Assembly (NCBI GenBank): GCA_964036045.1
Contig: OZ038398.1
Location: 26,046,109-26,110,108 of the forward strand
DNA length: 64,000 nucleotides
Source of the DNA: Eutreptiella sp. 'Long Island Sound 2002'
Taxonomy: Eukaryota > Euglenozoa > Euglenophyceae > Eutreptiales > Eutreptiaceae
Direction of reading: 5' to 3'
Below are positions 11,180-23,229 of the stretch, one piece after another. Position 1 is the first letter of the stretch. Every line of letters starts with the position of its first letter. A program made the position numbers and the translations under genes. The notes beneath the pieces are model-generated. The model ran no database searches, had not been told where the DNA came from, and saw only the letters and a list, made by a program, of their open reading frames with translations.

Positions 11180-13031
11180 AGCAGTGGTTTCCTGTCTATC
11201 AAAGGGGCCATGGCAGGCCCCAGGCTGGGCTGAAGCCTGCACGACATGCCCTTTTGCGTGTCTACCACGGGTATACTGTCACAACATCCCCAATCCCACC
11301 GATCGGGGGTGGGGTGGGGGGTGACCACAGGGTCCATGACACCGCCAAAACGCTATTGGCACATGTGAACAAAAGCAGCCAAAAAATGCACAAATTGCAT
11401 GAAGGCTCATCCCACACTGCCTGCACAAGCCCCACAGACTTGGGACCTAAAAACTCTTTTGGCTCACAATCAACAATGTCGATTGCCTTGCGCAAATCCC
11501 TCACAGAGAAGTGGTCGTAAAGTTGGCCAATAATTTGATTTGTTGAAGGGACCGGCACGCGTGGGCTTTGCACAAAGCTGTAACCCACTCAGCGTGCCAT
11601 TGCCAAACAGGCTGAATGTCATATGAAAGGGGCGCACATTTGTCAGCATCCACGCGCCTATGTACAGGTGTGAGGGGCAGGCGAGCGGGCCGCAATGCAG
11701 TCCGCACGCCCGCTCGCTCCGCCTGTTGCCCCCCGTGAAACTTTGAAAGACTGCAGCGTCCAGGGACGTGCCGGCCGGGACTATGCCTCTTCTGCGCCCG
11801 TGCTCCTGACCGGGGCCCGCTGCGCCCCCTGCGCCGCGTTCCCTGGTGAGGAGCCCTGCCCTGACCTACCCACAGGGGAAGAGGGCAACGGGGGGCAGGG
11901 CAGAGGGCGGCGCTGGGGATTCTTACACAAACCATAGCCCTTTCATGGGCGTGTTCTCTTCACAAGTGGCCCAAAGGCTGTCGGCTCTGCCCATCAGTAG
12001 TGCAAGTCTGTATAGCCACTGCTCCGGAATGCGCCATTGCTTAGGGCTGGGTGGCACTGACACACATGCGGTGTGCACTCGCTGACCCTCGCACTCCCCT
12101 GACACAACTGCCTGAGGTCGGTACACTTTGCAGAGCGTTGCCGTCTGAGTCTGCCCCTGAGGCTTCCGTGTTAATGCAATTTTGACCCAGTTTTGACCCC
12201 ACGGGAGGCACTGACTGACCAGGGCACTCCTCCACTTGCTCATCCTTTTTGGCGCCCACAGTGCCCCAGCCGCCCTTGGGGGCAGCAGCGCCCAGTCTGA
12301 CAACCGCGCCGACGGTGCCTGAGTTTGCGCAACGACGCAGCATCATCGCTGCCCACTGACGTGTTCTGGGGGTGAAGGGGTCTGGCGAAGGGGATCGGGG
12401 GGGCTTCCGTTCCCAAGTCTCATGCATGCCGGTTTGATGCCTCACGGCTGTCCACTGTGCACCATCTCCAGATTCGTTTGCAGTTGACCAACGCCCAGTC
12501 CCTCTGCAGTCGGGAAAATGCTCAGACCTCCGATGGCAAAGCTTGTTTACGGGGGCCCCAAGGCCAAAGCCACTTCAGGTTGTACATTTGAGTCTGCAGG
12601 AAGAGGCCCATGGAGATCGCACCTGGACTTGCTTTCAGCCCTTTCCCCTTGAAGCTCCCTCCCTCTCTCTTCCCCTCTTAGTAGGGCCTGTTTGCTCCGA
12701 TAAAACCTGAATCATGGCAGTTTGAGGGAGGTATGTATTACTGTATGTATTTTTGATGTCGCCCTCGTCCGTCTCACCACCCATGTGCACTTTTGCTAGC
12801 ACAAAGAGTCCCTGCAAAGAGGGGGTGGGGGCCCGGAAAGGGGGCTGTCAAACGTGTTCAATCAGTCTCACTGCATGGCCTCTATTGGTAGTCATGTGTC
12901 TCCCTCCCCCCCCTCCATCCTTTCCTCCCTCCCTCCCTCCCTCCCTGCCTGCCTGCCTGCCTGCCCTGGTTCTCAGACCGCTCTGAGTTCACTCCCGTCT
13001 CAATCCCGGTCAAGCCCCCCCACCCACACAG
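11180..13031. other. No gene recognised
   Basis: Apart from a CT-rich microsatellite-like stretch (12900-12965, CCCTCC and CTGCCTGC words) I see no exon I can support. The part just before 13032 is the polypyrimidine and acceptor region (CCCACACAG) of the first recognised GT17 exon. Confidence 0.5.
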
Positions 13032-16000
13032 GTACTGCATTTTGTGCCCGTTGGGTATAATATTCGACTGCTGGAGGCCATGCTCTATGAACTCTACGAC
13101 GCTGTGGACTATTTTGTCCTCTTCGAAACTAATGCCACACAAATTGGGGTTACTAAGGTATGAAGCCCCCTCAGAAGGGCTGCACAACAAGGAACACATC
13201 CCGTCTGATTCAGTACCCCCCTCCCGGATTGTAAAAGCTACGCAAAGTTCAAATTAATACGGCCCCTACGCCTACTGTAGCTTGGACAAGGCCGTAGACA
13301 CCCAGGTTCAAGAGACGATTGCATGGTGAGCTGGTGCAAGAAAGGGGAATAGAATGCACAAATATCCCCAAAATCAGAGCTATGTCGGTTCAAGCACTCA
13401 CAACAAATGCGTCCATGACCCTATGTAACTGGCAAATTTGTCACCAAACCCATGTCTTATGTGGCCGCACTACATTTGTACCAAATCAAATTAGGTACCA
13501 AATTAATACAGTCCCTCCGCCCGCTGTAGCTTGGACAAGGGCGTAGCTTTTAGAAGGGGAGGGGGGGGAGTAGTATGGGCTGTGGGCTGTGGGAGGGTTT
13601 GGTCCTCACCGCACGGCGCGCTTGTTGCTAACGACCCTGAAGTGTTGAGTCCCAAGTTGAATTCAAGCCCGCCCAAACAAAACATGAAACTCAACCCATC
13701 AGTGCCAGTTCCGGGCCCCGGGAATGGTACATGAGTCTCTACCCATCACACTCAGCAGGTGAGACTTGGACAGGGAAGGTGTACGACAGACCTTCCTTCG
13801 CATTGTCCTGAGGTGAGGCTGGGAATGTGGTAATCGCTATTGCTAAACCAGTGACAACCCAATCCTCGCTTGGCTGGGGTGTGCGCTGGCCACATTCCTG
13901 CGCCCTTGGCCCCTGCTTGGAGCCTGCTGCACATTGGCCCCAAAGACCAGTTGAAGAAGCACATTGAAGCCCCCGCCCCGATTGTCCCGTGAGCAGAGGG
14001 ACAACTGTTCCACTGTCACCTCCAATAATCCTTTGCTGCCCTTGGCTGTGGACAAGCAGTTGAGACACCTTCCCCTGAGAATCCCAGTGAGTGCGCCCAG
14101 AAGTGCCAACTGACACACTGCTCAGCCCGTGTGGCAATCGCCCCCCCCTCTTCCCCCCACAACCCCCCTTACCACGGTAGTTGTGCTGAGGACTGCTGTG
14201 GCTCCGGTCCCAAAGCACATCTGCGAACAGCTCGCTCTTTGTGGCCTTCGTTCCCTTCGGTACTTTGCTACACGGTCCCGTGCCTTCTCTGGGGCGCCTT
14301 CATGCCATTAACCCCCGGCTGTGTCTCTGTGGACCCGGTGAGGCAGACCGACTCTGTCGTCACGTCCCAGATGGATGATGTATGGTGATCCGGCGTGATC
14401 CGGCATCCTTCGCTGTTGTGCCCACAAAACGGACCCAAGCGGGTACTGTCCCTTACACATGCTCTTAGTCGGGGGGGCAGTGGGGGAAACAGAGACAGTG
14501 GGGGGGTCGCAGGCTTGGGCCATGGAGCGAACGAGCCGCGGATTTCCATCCCTCAGTTCCAACGCCCCTGGCAGACACCCAAGACAATTGGTTTCCTGAA
14601 AATTGACCTCAGGTTTGCGGCCCTTCAGTAAGTTTTGCCCCAGGGGCAACGGCTGATGTGGTGGTCAAACGCCAAGACCACCTCAGGTGTACTATCGCAT
14701 GTGCGTTCTGTAGGAAAAGACGGTGCTATGAAGATTAGTGCCACAACAAGAAGCGCTCGAGCGACAAGCTCAAGCGCAAAGAGGATGAGAGACGGAAGAA
14801 CTAGGGGAAAAACCCAAGAAAACTCCCCCTTTGGGAGGTGAGGGTAGCTCCAACTGCGGGAGGAGGGAGGGGGGAAGGGGCGGCAGGGGGTTTGGCCCGG
14901 GCCCTGAATGACCCGCTACCATGACGCTCAGCATGACTTGACCCACGGGATGGGGGTGGGGGCGGGTTTGGGCCCGCGGGAAGGGGGCACCGGCGTTTCC
15001 TATTATCGGCGAACTGAGTGGTTAATTGACAGACAGGTCCACTGAACTTTGCATGGCGTTTGTCAACGACGTACTGCTGCAATTTTGCCGTCTTTTGCCT
15101 TCTGTCCGCGGGCATCTTCGTGTCTCACACTTGTGACAGAAAGGTACACAAGGTCTTTAAGGCCACGGACGAGCCAAAGGGTGAGTGGGTGGGTCAAAGG
15201 CCTTTTTCAGTGGTTTTTGGGAGGCAAGCCCCCCCCCCCTGGGGGGGGGGTGGGGGTAGGATTTTCTTGGGTGCTGGGACTCAGGGGCACTGAAAATTTT
15301 GATATATTGGTCACGCAATGAGGCGCCTGCTGCGCAGTATTAGTCACATGAGGCAGATAATTGAACGGTTCACAGCATGGTCGTTAGTGTGACAGGACCT
15401 TGGTCCAAATCCTGTTGGGCCCTTTCTATCCCACTTCTGTGACAAGCCTTCATTGTGTAGTACAGGGGACCACCAAGTGTCCTGAAGAGTGGCGACCTTC
15501 CTGCGAACTACAGCCAGTGTGGGCCAACCGAGCAAAGGTATATGACCCCTCCCCCCTGGGGGGGGGTGGAAGTGGGTGGGTGGGTGAAAGGGTGGGTCAC
15601 TTCCAGCCCTTGAGGCCCTCAGCAATAGCCTGGTGGGGGTGGGAGGCTGCGGGGGCACTACCCAAAGGCCTGCACTGAGTCCAGTGCTGCCGGGTGCATG
15701 GCCCCTCAGTCACTCCGTCAGGCGCAGCCTCAGAGGCCCATTGCGTTGCAGGCGCTGTTCCTGAACGCCAGTGCGAACCGCTGGACCAAGTTCCGGGACA
15801 AGATCATTTATCTCTATGACGCCATCCCGAGCGCGAAGGCCCAGCAGTTGGTCCGGTCGTCATGCTTCACGGAGGACTGGTCTCTGGAATGGCGGATGCG
15901 GACGAAGCCCGTGCAGATGTTTCGCCAAGTGTGTGTGTGGGGGGGGGGGGGGGGGGTTCTTGACGTGTCGGTGGCCGAGTTGCCTGTGTGCCCCATCGAA

Positions 16001-18418
16001 ACATTGCTTGAATGACGGTGTTCCAAGGGTTTGGCAGATAGTCGGCTCGACCTCCCCCCCCCCCCCATGCACCTGGTCAATGGCACGGGCAACAGCCCGT
16101 CTCTGGGATAGCCGACCCTGAAGTAGTCAAACAGGACAAGTCATCCAGGGGCTCCGTTGACACAACCGAAACACGTTCGGACCCATAGAGGGTCAGAATG
16201 AGCAGTGGCGAGAAGCCAATGGGCACCGCCAAAGGCAAACAACCTAATACCAAGGCCTTGTGCCAACCCCCCCCCCCCCCCATACCTACTCCCCTTACCC
16301 TCCCCATACCCGGGGGGGGGGGGGGGGATTAGGGACTGGCGAAATTTGGTGCGGAGAAAATTTGGCACAAAATCCCAAATGCCACTGGTACACCATTTGG
16401 TACAAAATTCCCAGGGGAACAAGAACAAACATAGGCCGTGACAGTTTGGTTGCTGTCATTCTTCGAGGTTTCTAGATGTTTGCTGCTGTCATTTCCTGGA
16501 GGCTTCGGGATGGTTGCTGTAATTTCCTGCAGGGTAGAGCAAAGTGCGCGGGAACAGTGGTAAGGTGGATACCAATAGCGCTAAAAATCACACATAGAAA
16601 AATGGCTTTGGACCCTAAAATTACCATGCAACATTTTGGTACACTTTTGTTGTGCCAAAATCACCTCGCAGAGGTTGTTAGATCAAAGCCACGCAGGCCC
16701 GTATATAGGGGGAAACGCCACATACCCCCCTTTCTGGGCCTTTTTGGGCCTATTCGTGTACCCTACTTCAAGGGGTTGAATTGTTGGTTTAACCCCTTGT
16801 AAAATCATTATTTTGTCTAATAAACACATGCCCCAAAGAGTTTTTGGTCCGAACCCCCCTAGACCCCCCCCACTTGAAACCCACTTTTTTGAGGTTTTGA
16901 GGGAGGTGTGGGGGGGGGGGGGGGCAAAAATGTGGAGAAAAATGACCCCCCCTTTTTGGGGTCGAAAATCATGAATCTTTTGGTTTTTTTCGATTTTGAG
17001 CCGAAAAAGTGTTTCCGAGTCCCGACTCCATGGGGTTTGTATGGGGCAGAGTGGGACGAGCGCTTTTGCAGTTTATGCACTTTTCGGCTATGTTGGCGGT
17101 TTTGGCGACCTCGGTGACCCCGTGCTACCCACTCTGAGGGGTGTGAGTGGGGATGTTGTACTTACTAGGATACGAAAGGACTTTTTTTGCAGTCTGTAGC
17201 CTTGCTGAGGGCCGGTCAAAACCCATGCCAAAGACGCGAAATGCGAAATGACTGTTTCCACCAATAGTGGCTTACATGAGTGAATGGGCCGGCCCACAAC
17301 CTGCAGTTTTTCACCCCAGGCAGCTCAAAAATCAAAGTTTTCGAAACTTTTTTTTGATACCGTGATTGCCTGAAATGACCATCCAAGGTATGCAAAGCAT
17401 GTTTGAGGCCCTATTTGGGTATTGGGCGCGGCGGGGGGGGGGGGGGGGGGGGGCTCCCAAGGGATTGATGCAGTTTTTTCACCCCGGGCAGCTCAAAAAT
17501 CAAAGTTTTCGAAACTTATTTTTTTGATACCATGATCACCTAAAATGACCATCCAAGGTATGCAAAGCATGTTTTAGGCCGTATTTATGTGTTTTTCACC
17601 CTATTTGGGTGTTGGGTGCGGGGGGGGGGGGGGGGGGGCTCCCAAGGGATTGGTACTTGCTTCTGCAGTTTTTTACCCTGGGCAGCTCCAAAATCGAAGT
17701 TTCCGAAACTTATTTTTTTGATAATGCGATCACCTAAAATGACCATCCAAGATATGTAAAGTATGTTTGAGCCCATATTTATGTAGATTTTACCCTATCT
17801 TGGGTGTGTGTTGCTTGGGGTAGATTCTCTGCGAGGTGGACTTGCCGAAGGCAATAGAATTTTCCATTCCAAATTTCGTGCCTCCCCCCCCCCCCCCCGG
17901 TACCTTGCAGACTTTTGGGGGGGGGTGCCGTATATGGCAGAGGTGGTGGAGGATTGCTGGGGATTGGCAAGGGCGAACAAAGGTTTGCGCATGGACCTGG
18001 GCCCCCTCTTTCCAGGCTGTAGTGGCTCTGGTACAGCACCGCTGAGGCCAGGCCTGGGCCCTCCGCACTGTTCCTGCAGATCATGCACAAGTACAATCTG
18101 GACGACCCCCACGACGTTCTAGTCCTTGGCTCCGATGAGGATGAGATCGCAACGGGTCTGTTCCGTCGGGTGCTGATGTGTCACGTGCGCCCAAAACTGT
18201 CGCTGCCCAAAAGCAATGCCTATCGCTCCATCCAAAGTGCAGGTGTCACACAGCAGCAGCAGCCTTGGCTGCTGCCCCCCTCTGCTGGCTCCATCCCTGA
18301 ACCCCAGGACCCACCGATCCGAGCGTTTGACCATCAGGAACTGCCGGACCCCTGGCGCGCAGTGCAAACTCGCGACATCGCAGGCAAAATGATTGGGATT
18401 GCACCGCCGCTGCCATAA
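13032..18418 (+). CDS. GT17-family N-acetylglucosaminyltransferase, partial, three in-phase exons
   Basis: This is probably a Golgi glycosyltransferase of CAZy family GT17 (MGAT3 type, adding bisecting GlcNAc to the core mannose of N-glycans). Exons are 13032-13157 (acceptor CACACAG, donor GTATGA), 15752-15928 (acceptor TTGCAG, donor GTGTGT) and 18080 onward (acceptor TCCTGCAG). All junctions are phase 0. Exon 1 gives LLEAMLYELYDAVDYFVLFE, the family's ELxDVVDxFV block. Exon 2 gives RWTKFRDKIIYLYD and a Trp/Glu-rich helix. Exon 3 gives DDPHDVLVLGSDEDEI, the acidic catalytic DxD region, then a KSNAYRSIQSAG stretch matching the family's KSLY block. Exon 3 stays open to TAA at 18418 but may really end near 18240, at GTGTCA. 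The N-terminal anchor and the GWHC block were not found. Introns of 2.6 and 2.2 kb contain repeats. Confidence 0.72.
13250..13550. repeat. 50-bp direct repeat pair in intron 1
   Basis: A segment beginning AAATTAATACGGCCCCTACG (13250-13302), containing CTGTAGCTTGGACAAGG, recurs at 13500-13548 with a few differences. About 200 unique bases lie between the copies. It lies in the first intron of the GT17 gene. Confidence 0.6.
13985..14130 (+). repeat. Dispersed ~140-bp repeat, copy 1
   Basis: Matches 20305-20455: both contain GTGAGCAGAG, GACAACTGT, CCACT, TCACCT and later AGAAGTGCCAAC or GGAAGTGCCAAC. A shorter match lies at 27852-27900 (GAAAGTACCAACCGGCAT). No coding sense is visible. Confidence 0.6.
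15467..15538 (+). other. Possible cryptic or alternative exon inside GT17 intron 1
   Basis: An acceptor-like GTAGTACAG precedes an open stretch reading GTTKCPEEWRPSCELQPVWA and ending at AAAG with GTATAT. It is not needed to keep the GT17 frame, because exons 1 and 2 join directly in phase. It may be a decoy exon, an alternative exon or chance. Confidence 0.2.
16440..16525 (-). repeat. Minisatellite, reverse copy of the 6.4-kb unit
   Basis: Two to three reverse-complement copies of the GGAAATAACAGCAACCATCC unit (seen here as GGATGGTTGCTGTAATTTCC). They lie in intron 2 of the GT17 gene. Confidence 0.65.
16662..17838. mobile_element. Non-coding element with CACCTCGCAGAG inverted ends
   Basis: Perfect 12-base inverted ends: CACCTCGCAGAG at 16662-16673 and CTCTGCGAGGTG at 17827-17838. 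The left part carries family landmarks (GTTGTTAGATCAA, AACCCCTTGTAAAATCATT, TTTTGTCTAATAA). The right part holds three tandem units near 175 bases, each with CAGCTCAAAAATC, a GAAACTT block and a long G run. Related copies are at 25950, 28875, 29298 and 41103. There is no protein-coding frame, so it is probably non-autonomous. Confidence 0.6.
17300..17800. repeat. ~175-bp tandem units (three copies)
   Basis: Units start near 17310, 17470 and 17665. Each repeats a CAGTTTTT and ACCC block, CAGCTCAAAAATC, GAAACTTATTTTTTTGATA, AAATGACCATCCAAG and a G run before CTCCCAAGGGATTG. Related units lie at 26590-26930, 30160-30310 and, degenerate, 21600-21780. Confidence 0.75.
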
Positions 18419-21400
18419 ATGTGTGACACCTGCTGTGTGCGGTATGCGCTACAACAACCCTCGGTATGTGCCGCCAGGCAACGTTTCTCTCACCCTTTGA
18501 AATCCCAGGACAGTCCTTCAGTGGTCAGCACACGGTGGAAGCCGTGCCCACTAAGCACAGTGGCGCCGCTTCACATGAAACCAACAGTGTCTTCAGACGC
18601 CTTGGATGCACAGTGTGGGTGATAAAACCGCAACCCCTCCCATCGCCTAGAATAGCCGTCTGCCACCTTCCCCACACCCGCCCCCACTTGCCTCCACCAC
18701 CTCCCCAGTGCTACAGGTGTATCAAGCAATCTGGGTATAGGACCACTAGGGACACATTGGGGGGCCAATGGGAAAAAGATTTTTGGTGGATTCAAACAGC
18801 GTTTTCTTCGGAACAAACTTTTTGAACAAATTGTTTACGCAGTCTTATTACGCTTTTACACACCGAACCTAAACCTTGCGCACCAAATTGGAAGTTGTTG
18901 GACAATGTTATGGAATACTCAACCCTTGCCAGCGCTCACGAACTTTACATTCAATTTTCCCACACCGTGTAGTTTGGAAGGTACTCTTCGCCACGAATGT
19001 GGGACACAGGGCCAAGCGTTGCGGATCACCAGGTGTTACAGCGTGTGCGACCGAGACAAGCTGCAGTTGATTGTCTTTTGGTCCGTCGAAATGCTGAGCC
19101 CTGGCTTGCCATGGGTTGTGCATAGCGCACTGCACGGGGCGGTCTGTGCTACAGGGGTCCGTGCTGGAAGTTGCACAGCCGGAGCCTGGCTGAGACTTGC
19201 CGTGAGGGTTCTTGCTGAGCCTCTGCTGCAGCCATCTGCATCTCAGCCAAGTCCTTGTCATGGGCTCTTCCTCAGGCGAAGCGGTGTGGCAGTTATCGCA
19301 TTGTGAGATCAAGGGCAGCCCGAATATGACGCGGAACGTTGTTTATTTTGGCACCCTCATGGCCAAACAGACGTATCCGCCTCCCTCCTGTCGCGGGTTT
19401 TTTTGCGGTTTGCTGGTGGTCGGTAGCCACAGCTACTCCGCAGTGCTGGTCCGCAGTGTGCGCCTGACAAAGACGGCAGGTGCAACAATAGCAACCCCCT
19501 GTTCCTGTCAGCCGAGAAGAGTTGCCCCCCCCCCCCCCCCTGCCCACGCCTGAACCGCTTGCCCCTCCCCTCGCAGTAGTCCCTGGCCAGAAACCACAAC
19601 TTCTGGCGTCCGTTCCACTGGCCCAGGCGGTCAGAGGGGCTAAATTGCGTGTCATCCACTGGTAAGCACTGCGTTACCCACACCCGAAACAGACGTGCGA
19701 AGCACCACCGCGGCAGCGACACAATCTGCACGGGACCACCGCAGCCGATAGTAGCACAACGTGATGGGGCAGCAGGTGGTGGTTGGGTCAAACCCTCACG
19801 GGGCGCTGCATCTGAGATTTCATTGGCCCGGGCAGGTGCGCAGGGGGCAGCAGTTCCAGTTCTTTGGGCAGAGGTCTCAAAACGGGGGCCGAAACCGAAT
19901 ACCTGCCCATCCCCCGATGTCCTTGCGCGTTGTCGCCCATGTCTGCCCCCCAATTACCCACCCACCACACGGCGGTCTCAGGCAGAAACCATGCCCCTCC
20001 CCACCCACGCCCGTTGTCGACGGCTGTCGGTCTATTCCAATTCGACAGCGCTTTGTCGCTGTCGCGGGTGGACATGCAGGCGTCTCACTGTTGGTTTGTG
20101 CCAAGCCACCGCTGCTTTCCCTCGAAGTGCCCGGTATTGCTGCGCACCACTGTGTCACACTTGGTGTTCCGGAACCCCCTGGCCCTGTGTTATAGTTCCC
20201 GCGATGTGATGGTGAGCACCATCCAAACTTCACTGCCATGGGAATGACTGAATGTGAAGCATTGCCGGCCCTCGCGTGGGTGGGACCCCAAGGGGCAAAA
20301 GCAGCACTTGTGAGCAGAGCGACAACTGTCCCACTCTCACCTACCCTAAGATATTTTTCCCAGGTGCTTTGGGACAAGCCATGTGGACAATGTGCTTCCG
20401 AATACCAGTGCGTACACCCGGAAGTGCCAACCAGCATCCTCACGCAGCCTTCATGGCCGATACCCCCTATGTGTCTTTCATGGCAAACCACCAAATTTGA
20501 TCCAACCTTGGTACCCGAAAGTTTTTTCTCGTTTGCCCCACATACTCAAAAAGGTCAGAGTTTATTGGCATCTCCAATATTGCATGACAGTGAAAATATC
20601 AGACCCCGAGCAGACCCCAGCCAGCCCCTGGTTCCTATGCCTGCATGTCTGGCGTGGTGGTGCCGTGGCTGGTGTTGCTGCCGAAACACATGGGTTGCTG
20701 ATGCACATGATGTCAGGTGTCCGGATGGGGCATCCCATGTCTTTCTTGCTTGCCTCCGTGTGCATTTCGTCTTGGTGACACCTCCTATTGCTGCGCCGGG
20801 TGTCCGGGCCATGCACTGTGTCCGGTTGCTGCCTCCTATGCACTTCGCACAGTCTCTCAACCCTGCAAGTCGTCGCAGACGGGCCCTGTGCTGCTGGGCA
20901 TCAGGAGCCGAAGGAACTTGCACGGACAGTGTGGGGCGCAGGTCCTGTAATGACAACTCTGGCCCGGGTGCTAAAGGAAAAGTCGAGCCCTCGAGTGTAT
21001 CCCGGGGCTGTTGGATGTGAGAAGAAGGGATTCACGTCGCGGGTCTGCGCTGCCGTGTTGATTTGTTGCTACCCCGATTTTGCCCCCGTATGGAATTGTT
21101 TCGTTCATGTGTGGTGATGTGTGTGGTGGTATCTGTGGTGGCCTAGCTGTTGCCCTGTCTGATGGTCTAGCTGGAGGTCTGTGTGGTGGTTTGCCTATTG
21201 CTGCACAAGTGAGGGTTAGAGGGAGGGCAAGGGTAGGGTAGGGGAACCGGTGCCGTGTGAGCTGGCGTTGCAATCCGGGGCTTGTTCTTTTGCTGCCCGT
21301 AATTTGGTGTAAGTAACACGTTGGGTCAGCTCGTTCATTTTAACGCAGACCACCTCACCGGGACTGAGAACGTTGCGGGTATGGGGGGTGAGGGAATTCC

Positions 21401-22560
21401 TGGGCTGTTGTAGCACAGGCGCAGCATGTGGCAAGCGTCCATGGCAGTGGATGAGCCAATGCATGGCCAAGGTAGAGGGGGCACCTTTGGGAGGAGTGGG
21501 TGTATCACACGTTACACATGGGCATATAATTTGGGTGCCCGCGCCTCCTACAGCCCTTCTTCCGCTCTCACGTGCAATTCATGATTTCCACTTTTAGTGC
21601 AGTGTTCAATGTGTTTGGCCATTGGGTTCTTTTTTCAGCGAGGGGGGGGGGGTTCCCAAGCATTGCTGCAGAAGCAATTCCCCCCCTCAAAAACTCAATA
21701 TTTGAAAACCCCAAAGCCGGTTTTCTTTGATTGCGACCGAGTACAAGGATAAAATATCCCGTGTGAAGCATATTTTAGGTCCCTTGCATCCATTCTTCCC
21801 CACATCCAGCTTTTGGGTGCTTGCGGGACATGGGGTTAATGAGGGACTGGTGTGCAAATCGCCGCTGCAGCTCTTGGCTACTCAATAACCAACCAACTTT
21901 TCTTTGCACATGGGGTGGTGCCTCAATGTGCAGCCCCATTGGTGACAGCCGAGGCCCCACAGCCGCACTTTGGTGGTCGTAATGGTGAAAGCACATACCT
22001 CTTTAGGCCCCACCGGAGGGCTCGTCGGTGAAACAAACATTGGAAGCACCACTGCAAGGACCTGGTAGAACAACAACACAACCTTCATGACTGCCTGGGC
22101 CCCGTTGCAGGGCTCTCGTGGATCGAACCATGAAAGCACATAGCTACCTACGCCCCATGGTTGAAGGGCCTTGGTGGACTGCACAACTCAGACGTTATCT
22201 TCAAAATGTGACCACGCACAATGATCAAACTTCACACGCGAAGTGCATAGTCCAGCCACCTTTAGATGAGGGGCATTGAGTGCCAGTATACATATCACAC
22301 CCGCCTCTCTTTGAGTTGGCATACCAAAGGCAATAGAAGTTGTCCCGCGCCCTCGGTTTTAAGCGTTTTTGCCAAGGTTTTTGCCCCCCAGAGAACATCC
22401 TGAGAACATGCAGCGCCTGCCCAGAAGCGAGTTATGACCTCCCCTGATCGGTACCACCCGCTTTAATGAGCGCGTTCCTTCCTTTCCGTGTTATGAAGTG
22501 CCCAGCGCCATAGCACATGTACCCCTGTTCCTGACGTCGTCGCCTTCCAATTAACTCCTC
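18419..22560. other. Large repeat-rich tract without recognised exons
   Basis: Probably intronic DNA of the GT17 gene. It holds long C and G runs (19515, 21640), the second copy of the 140-bp repeat (20305-20455) and a degenerate 175-bp-type unit (21600-21780). A 783-base open frame at 20238-21020 has an implausible composition and I do not call it. Confidence 0.4.
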
Positions 22561-22566
22561 CACAGG

Positions 22567-22660
22567 TCTTGCACATGCCCGTGGGAAGTGCTGTTCACAT
22601 GTCCAGCGTCGCCGAGCCCACAGTGGTGCTCTACAAAGAGGTCTTCCCCCCCCCCCTCCC
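22567..22660 (+). CDS. Exon-like fragment, function unknown
   Basis: After an acceptor-like CTCCACAG the frame reads VLHMPVGSAVHMSSVAEPTV and VLYKEVF before a C run. Nearby, 22801-22869 (acceptor GTGTGCAG, donor GTACGA) reads GTVEGRRNGLDIASIARTVK. Both could be exons of the surrounding + strand gene, but neither matches a known block of GT17. Confidence 0.25.
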
Positions 22661-23229
22661 CCCCATTTCATGCCCCGTTGCGGGTCAGGCTGCCGGCAGG
22701 AGCGAACAGGGGACGCTGAGTGGCAGGAGTGAAGGCGGGTGTCACGAAGGTGCCTGAAACCTGATGGGCGCCCTTACGGGTCCGCGTGCTTCGTGTGCAG
22801 GCGGGCACTGTCGAGGGCCGACGCAACGGTTTGGATATTGCAAGTATTGCCCGAACAGTCAAGAGCAAAGGTACGAATTTTTCTGATTTGGAGTGCGTGC
22901 TCTTTGTTGATGATTTTGTGTAGCCCCACCAGGAGCGAATCAATGCAACGACATCTGTGGCGCCCTTCTTTTTTCTAAAGCCAAAGGCGTGTGAATGTAT
23001 CCTCGACTCTTGCCACATCATACACTCCTACACTCTTCTAGTCCAATGCCCGTCCACACCCTGTAGAGCCGTAGAGCTGTCATAAAACGAAAGAGGCTGG
23101 GGCTGCATGGACAGCATGCAGCATCATGGGAGATGTGCAGGAAAGTGGTGTCGTGTGAATGTTGGAAGGACCGCGGATGAGGGGACAAAACCAAAGTCCA
23201 GGTTGTGCGGCGTGCCTACAGTGCCCCTA

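Noticed and set aside
15133-15180. Small exon between AG and GTGAGT inside GT17 intron 1
   Set aside because: The splice signals look good, but its length would disturb the frame, while exons 1 and 2 join directly in phase and match the family.
19357-19953. 198-codon open frame on the - strand
   Set aside because: It runs through a long G run and reads Arg/Gly/Pro-rich noise. No motif is visible, and competing frames are open on the other strand.
20238-21020. 260-codon open frame on the + strand
   Set aside because: The composition is rich in Cys, Trp, His and Pro without any domain, it overlaps a dispersed repeat, and GC-rich DNA makes long chance frames. There are no splice or start signals.
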